From Acanthacorydalis orientalis (lineage: Eukaryota; Arthropoda; Insecta; Megaloptera; Corydalidae): a stretch of 64,000 nt of DNA. How positions within the stretch are numbered: position 1 is the stretch's first letter; each line of letters opens with the position of its first letter. A model generated the notes under the pieces. The model made no database searches. It had not been told where the DNA came from and saw only the letters and a program-made list of their open reading frames with translations. Shown piece by piece: positions 62,132 to 64,000 of the stretch. The stretch lies in assembly GCA_034766995.1 (NCBI GenBank), contig CM068317.1, forward strand, positions 32,777,501-32,841,500. The letters are read 5' to 3'. The position numbers and the translations under genes were made by a program.

Positions 62132-62830
62132 ATCTAGAGTATACAAATGAAATCTAGATGTGTAAAAATTATTAAGAACAAATATTTGTACATTTATTAT
62201 TTATTTAGAGCTCCAGCTAGAAATTAAGTCTAACTGAAAAATCTAGTCATTACGATTGAGTCTTATTTTAAATATTTTATTTAACAAACTTGTATCTTTT
62301 TATAAATATTTTTGATTTGAAAATAAATTAGGTGTTGAATGCTAAAATTCTTTATTTATTTTTTGACTTTATATTTTTCTTTCCAATTTGTGAAACAATT
62401 CATTTCTTTTACAGACTTTCCATTACTTTCTTATAACATAAACTTTATAACTGAAATTTGACGTATCTTTATAAGTTGTATTATTTCCATTTCCATTAAA
62501 TATTTTAACGAAATATTATATATAACTAGAATAAAACTAAATCAGAAAAATAATAAGTATAATTGCAAATAACGACGTTCAGTATCTCATTGCGATAATA
62601 GTGAGTTTATCTTAGTTACATATAAAGAGTGACTCATTGGTGACTCACTAAGGTTCCAATTACTATGGGGCTCAGAATAATTATTTAAATATTTCTTCAA
62701 GTTTAATAATATTTTTGTCACTGATTTTAACCACCAGAACTAACAAATTTATTATATCTGAAATATTAAAAAAAGGTTATTCGAATAATAATAATAGAAC
62801 ATTCTTCACAGTTCATATCAGTATTATTTT

Positions 62831-62883
62831 TTAAATCTTTTAAGTAATTTTATATTTAAAAAAAACATTTCAAATCCTATATA

Positions 62884-62950
<67 letters not shown>

Positions 62951-63137
62951 AAGAGTGTGTATTTTCATATATATTAATCAAGTAGATCTAATTTTATTTC
63001 TAATTTTAAATCTTTGTAGTAATTTTGTATTTTAAAAAAATTTTAAATCCTATATATGTATATATATATATATATATATAAAAAGAAAAAGGGTATATTT
63101 TCATTATATGTTAATCAAGTAGATCTAATTATATTTA
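62831..63137. repeat. Tandem duplication of an AT-array-containing unit
   Basis: Unit 1 (about 62831-63001) and unit 2 (about 63004-63137) share TTTTAAATCTT, AGTAATTTT, AATCCTATATATG, the AT array, and TTAATCAAGTAGATCTAAT in the same order. The units differ mainly in AT array length (about 67 versus 27 bp). Confidence 0.85.
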
Positions 63138-63252
63138 ATTTTGCACAAAACTATTATTGACAAATGAAATGTTAAAACAATTAAATTGATAATTTCACAA
63201 TTGAACACCTCTGTTGATGCATACAAATTATTAAATCATAAACGTTTGTGTT

Positions 63253-63346
<94 letters not shown>

Positions 63347-63352
63347 CAATGA
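63253..63352. repeat. (AT)n array of about 100 bp
   Basis: AT units with GT, AAAT and CATATACATATAC breaks. Confidence 0.9.
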
Positions 63353-63784
63353 ATATTGAAAAATCATAATTCAATATTTGTAAAACCATCTGCAGAATTA
63401 TATCCTCAGCTGTTAAGAGGAGTACCTTAATGTTTCCGGGGGGCGTATATTCGGAGTCTTAACCTAATGATGAGGAACATATGTGTTTATTTTGTATCTT
63501 CATTGAAACATCTTTATATCTGTATAACTGAAGAATTAATATTATAGCAAAGGCAGAACATTTCTTTTTTTATATACAAATTACTGATAATAGGAAAATT
63601 GACAGGAATAAGTAATTAAAAATTATCAAAGTTTTATATGTAAAATGATTTTAAGAATATATTTTTTTAAATATTATTTTAATAACATAACAGATTTAAT
63701 AACATAGATTCTCTTGAAAAAATGTACAAGAACTGTGCAGTATTTCTCAATTTATAACTACAATTTGTTATAAATATAATCAAA

Positions 63785-64000
63785 TATTTTCGAAAACAAA
63801 AACTTCACTCATATAACAAATCATGACAAATTTTTCTGATACGATTTTAATTTTCTTGTGGGCAGTTCCGTAAAAAAATGCTTTTATCAAAATTTTATAT
63901 TTTAACCAATAATAGCAAGCGCTTTGAAGATGATGGTATCGCCATCGAAATGTTTATAAGTAACCATCAGAAGTGATCACTAATTATTTATTGAATATTT
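63785..64000. repeat. Fold-back repeat family, copy cut by the window edge
   Basis: The left half (ACTTCACTCATATAACAAAT, CAAATTTTTCTGATACG) is followed by a right half (CGCTTTGAAGATGATGGTAT, CGCCATCGAAATGTTTATAA, GTGATCACTAATTATTTATT). The element continues beyond the window. Confidence 0.65.

Larger units (their letters stand above)
62132..64000. other. AT-rich non-coding DNA to the window edge
   Basis: Holds a tandem duplication (62831-63137), arrays at 62881-62947, 63054-63080 and 63253-63352, and a fold-back copy at the right edge. A small complex patch at 63410-63465 includes TTTCCGGGGGGCGTATATTC. No exon seen. Confidence 0.5.

Overview
The window is eukaryotic, very AT-rich nuclear DNA. 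It is dominated by long (AT)n and compound AT/GT/CT microsatellites and by old transposon relics. There is no operon structure, no dense coding and no rRNA or CRISPR. The only convincing protein-coding sequence is one exon on the minus strand (741-1426) with good splice sites at both ends. It encodes an acidic and Q/N-rich stretch, a charged helical stretch and the first half of a PR/SET domain ending in the 'RYGPFLGKW...YAWE' type motif, which fits the PRDM3/PRDM16 (MECOM/hamlet) class of zinc-finger transcription regulators. An arthropod, probably an insect, is the best guess. This rests on the hamlet-like PR motif, the mariner types and a LINE-tail-like fragment; it is an inference, not a demonstration.

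Layout: the gene reads right to left. The rest of its PR domain and its zinc fingers must lie left of position 1. Its 5' exons must lie to the right, so some or all of the remaining 62 kb is probably a very long 5' intron and/or upstream regulatory DNA. I looked for an upstream exon. The best candidate is a short ATG-containing stretch at 26276-26342 (minus) that ends in a strong donor in the compatible phase, but it is weakly supported. A 42-nt plus-strand exon-like unit with good splice signals sits at 58400-58441.

Mobile elements seen: a near full-length but dead mariner (31153-32345); two mariner derivatives sharing the same internal deletion and keeping only the DNA-binding N-terminus (16270-16837 and 56762-57277); a mariner C-terminal fragment (about 43519-43640); two copies of a short non-autonomous hAT element with target-site duplications (52497-52946 and 61785-62131); a 332-bp TIR element with no coding capacity (48228-48559); pogo/Tigger-like palindromic remnants (37931-37970 and perhaps 8138-8220); a LINE-tail-like fragment (about 33972-34128); and a recurrent fold-back repeat family with about fifteen copies or half-copies across the window, which I do not recognise from any named family. 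One copy of that family holds a 75-bp arm, 7-bp loop hairpin at 28036-28192.

Between these lie about a dozen short islands of higher-complexity, CpG-containing sequence (for example 10055-10137, 20140-20330, 24985-25330, 26140-26300, 30160-30430, 32378-32590, 35525-35740, 38190-38480, 44490-44610, 56110-56330 and 60870-61090). They are neither coding nor recognisable repeats and are the best candidates for promoters or conserved cis-regulatory elements of the PRDM gene. No multi-gene system is visible in the window.
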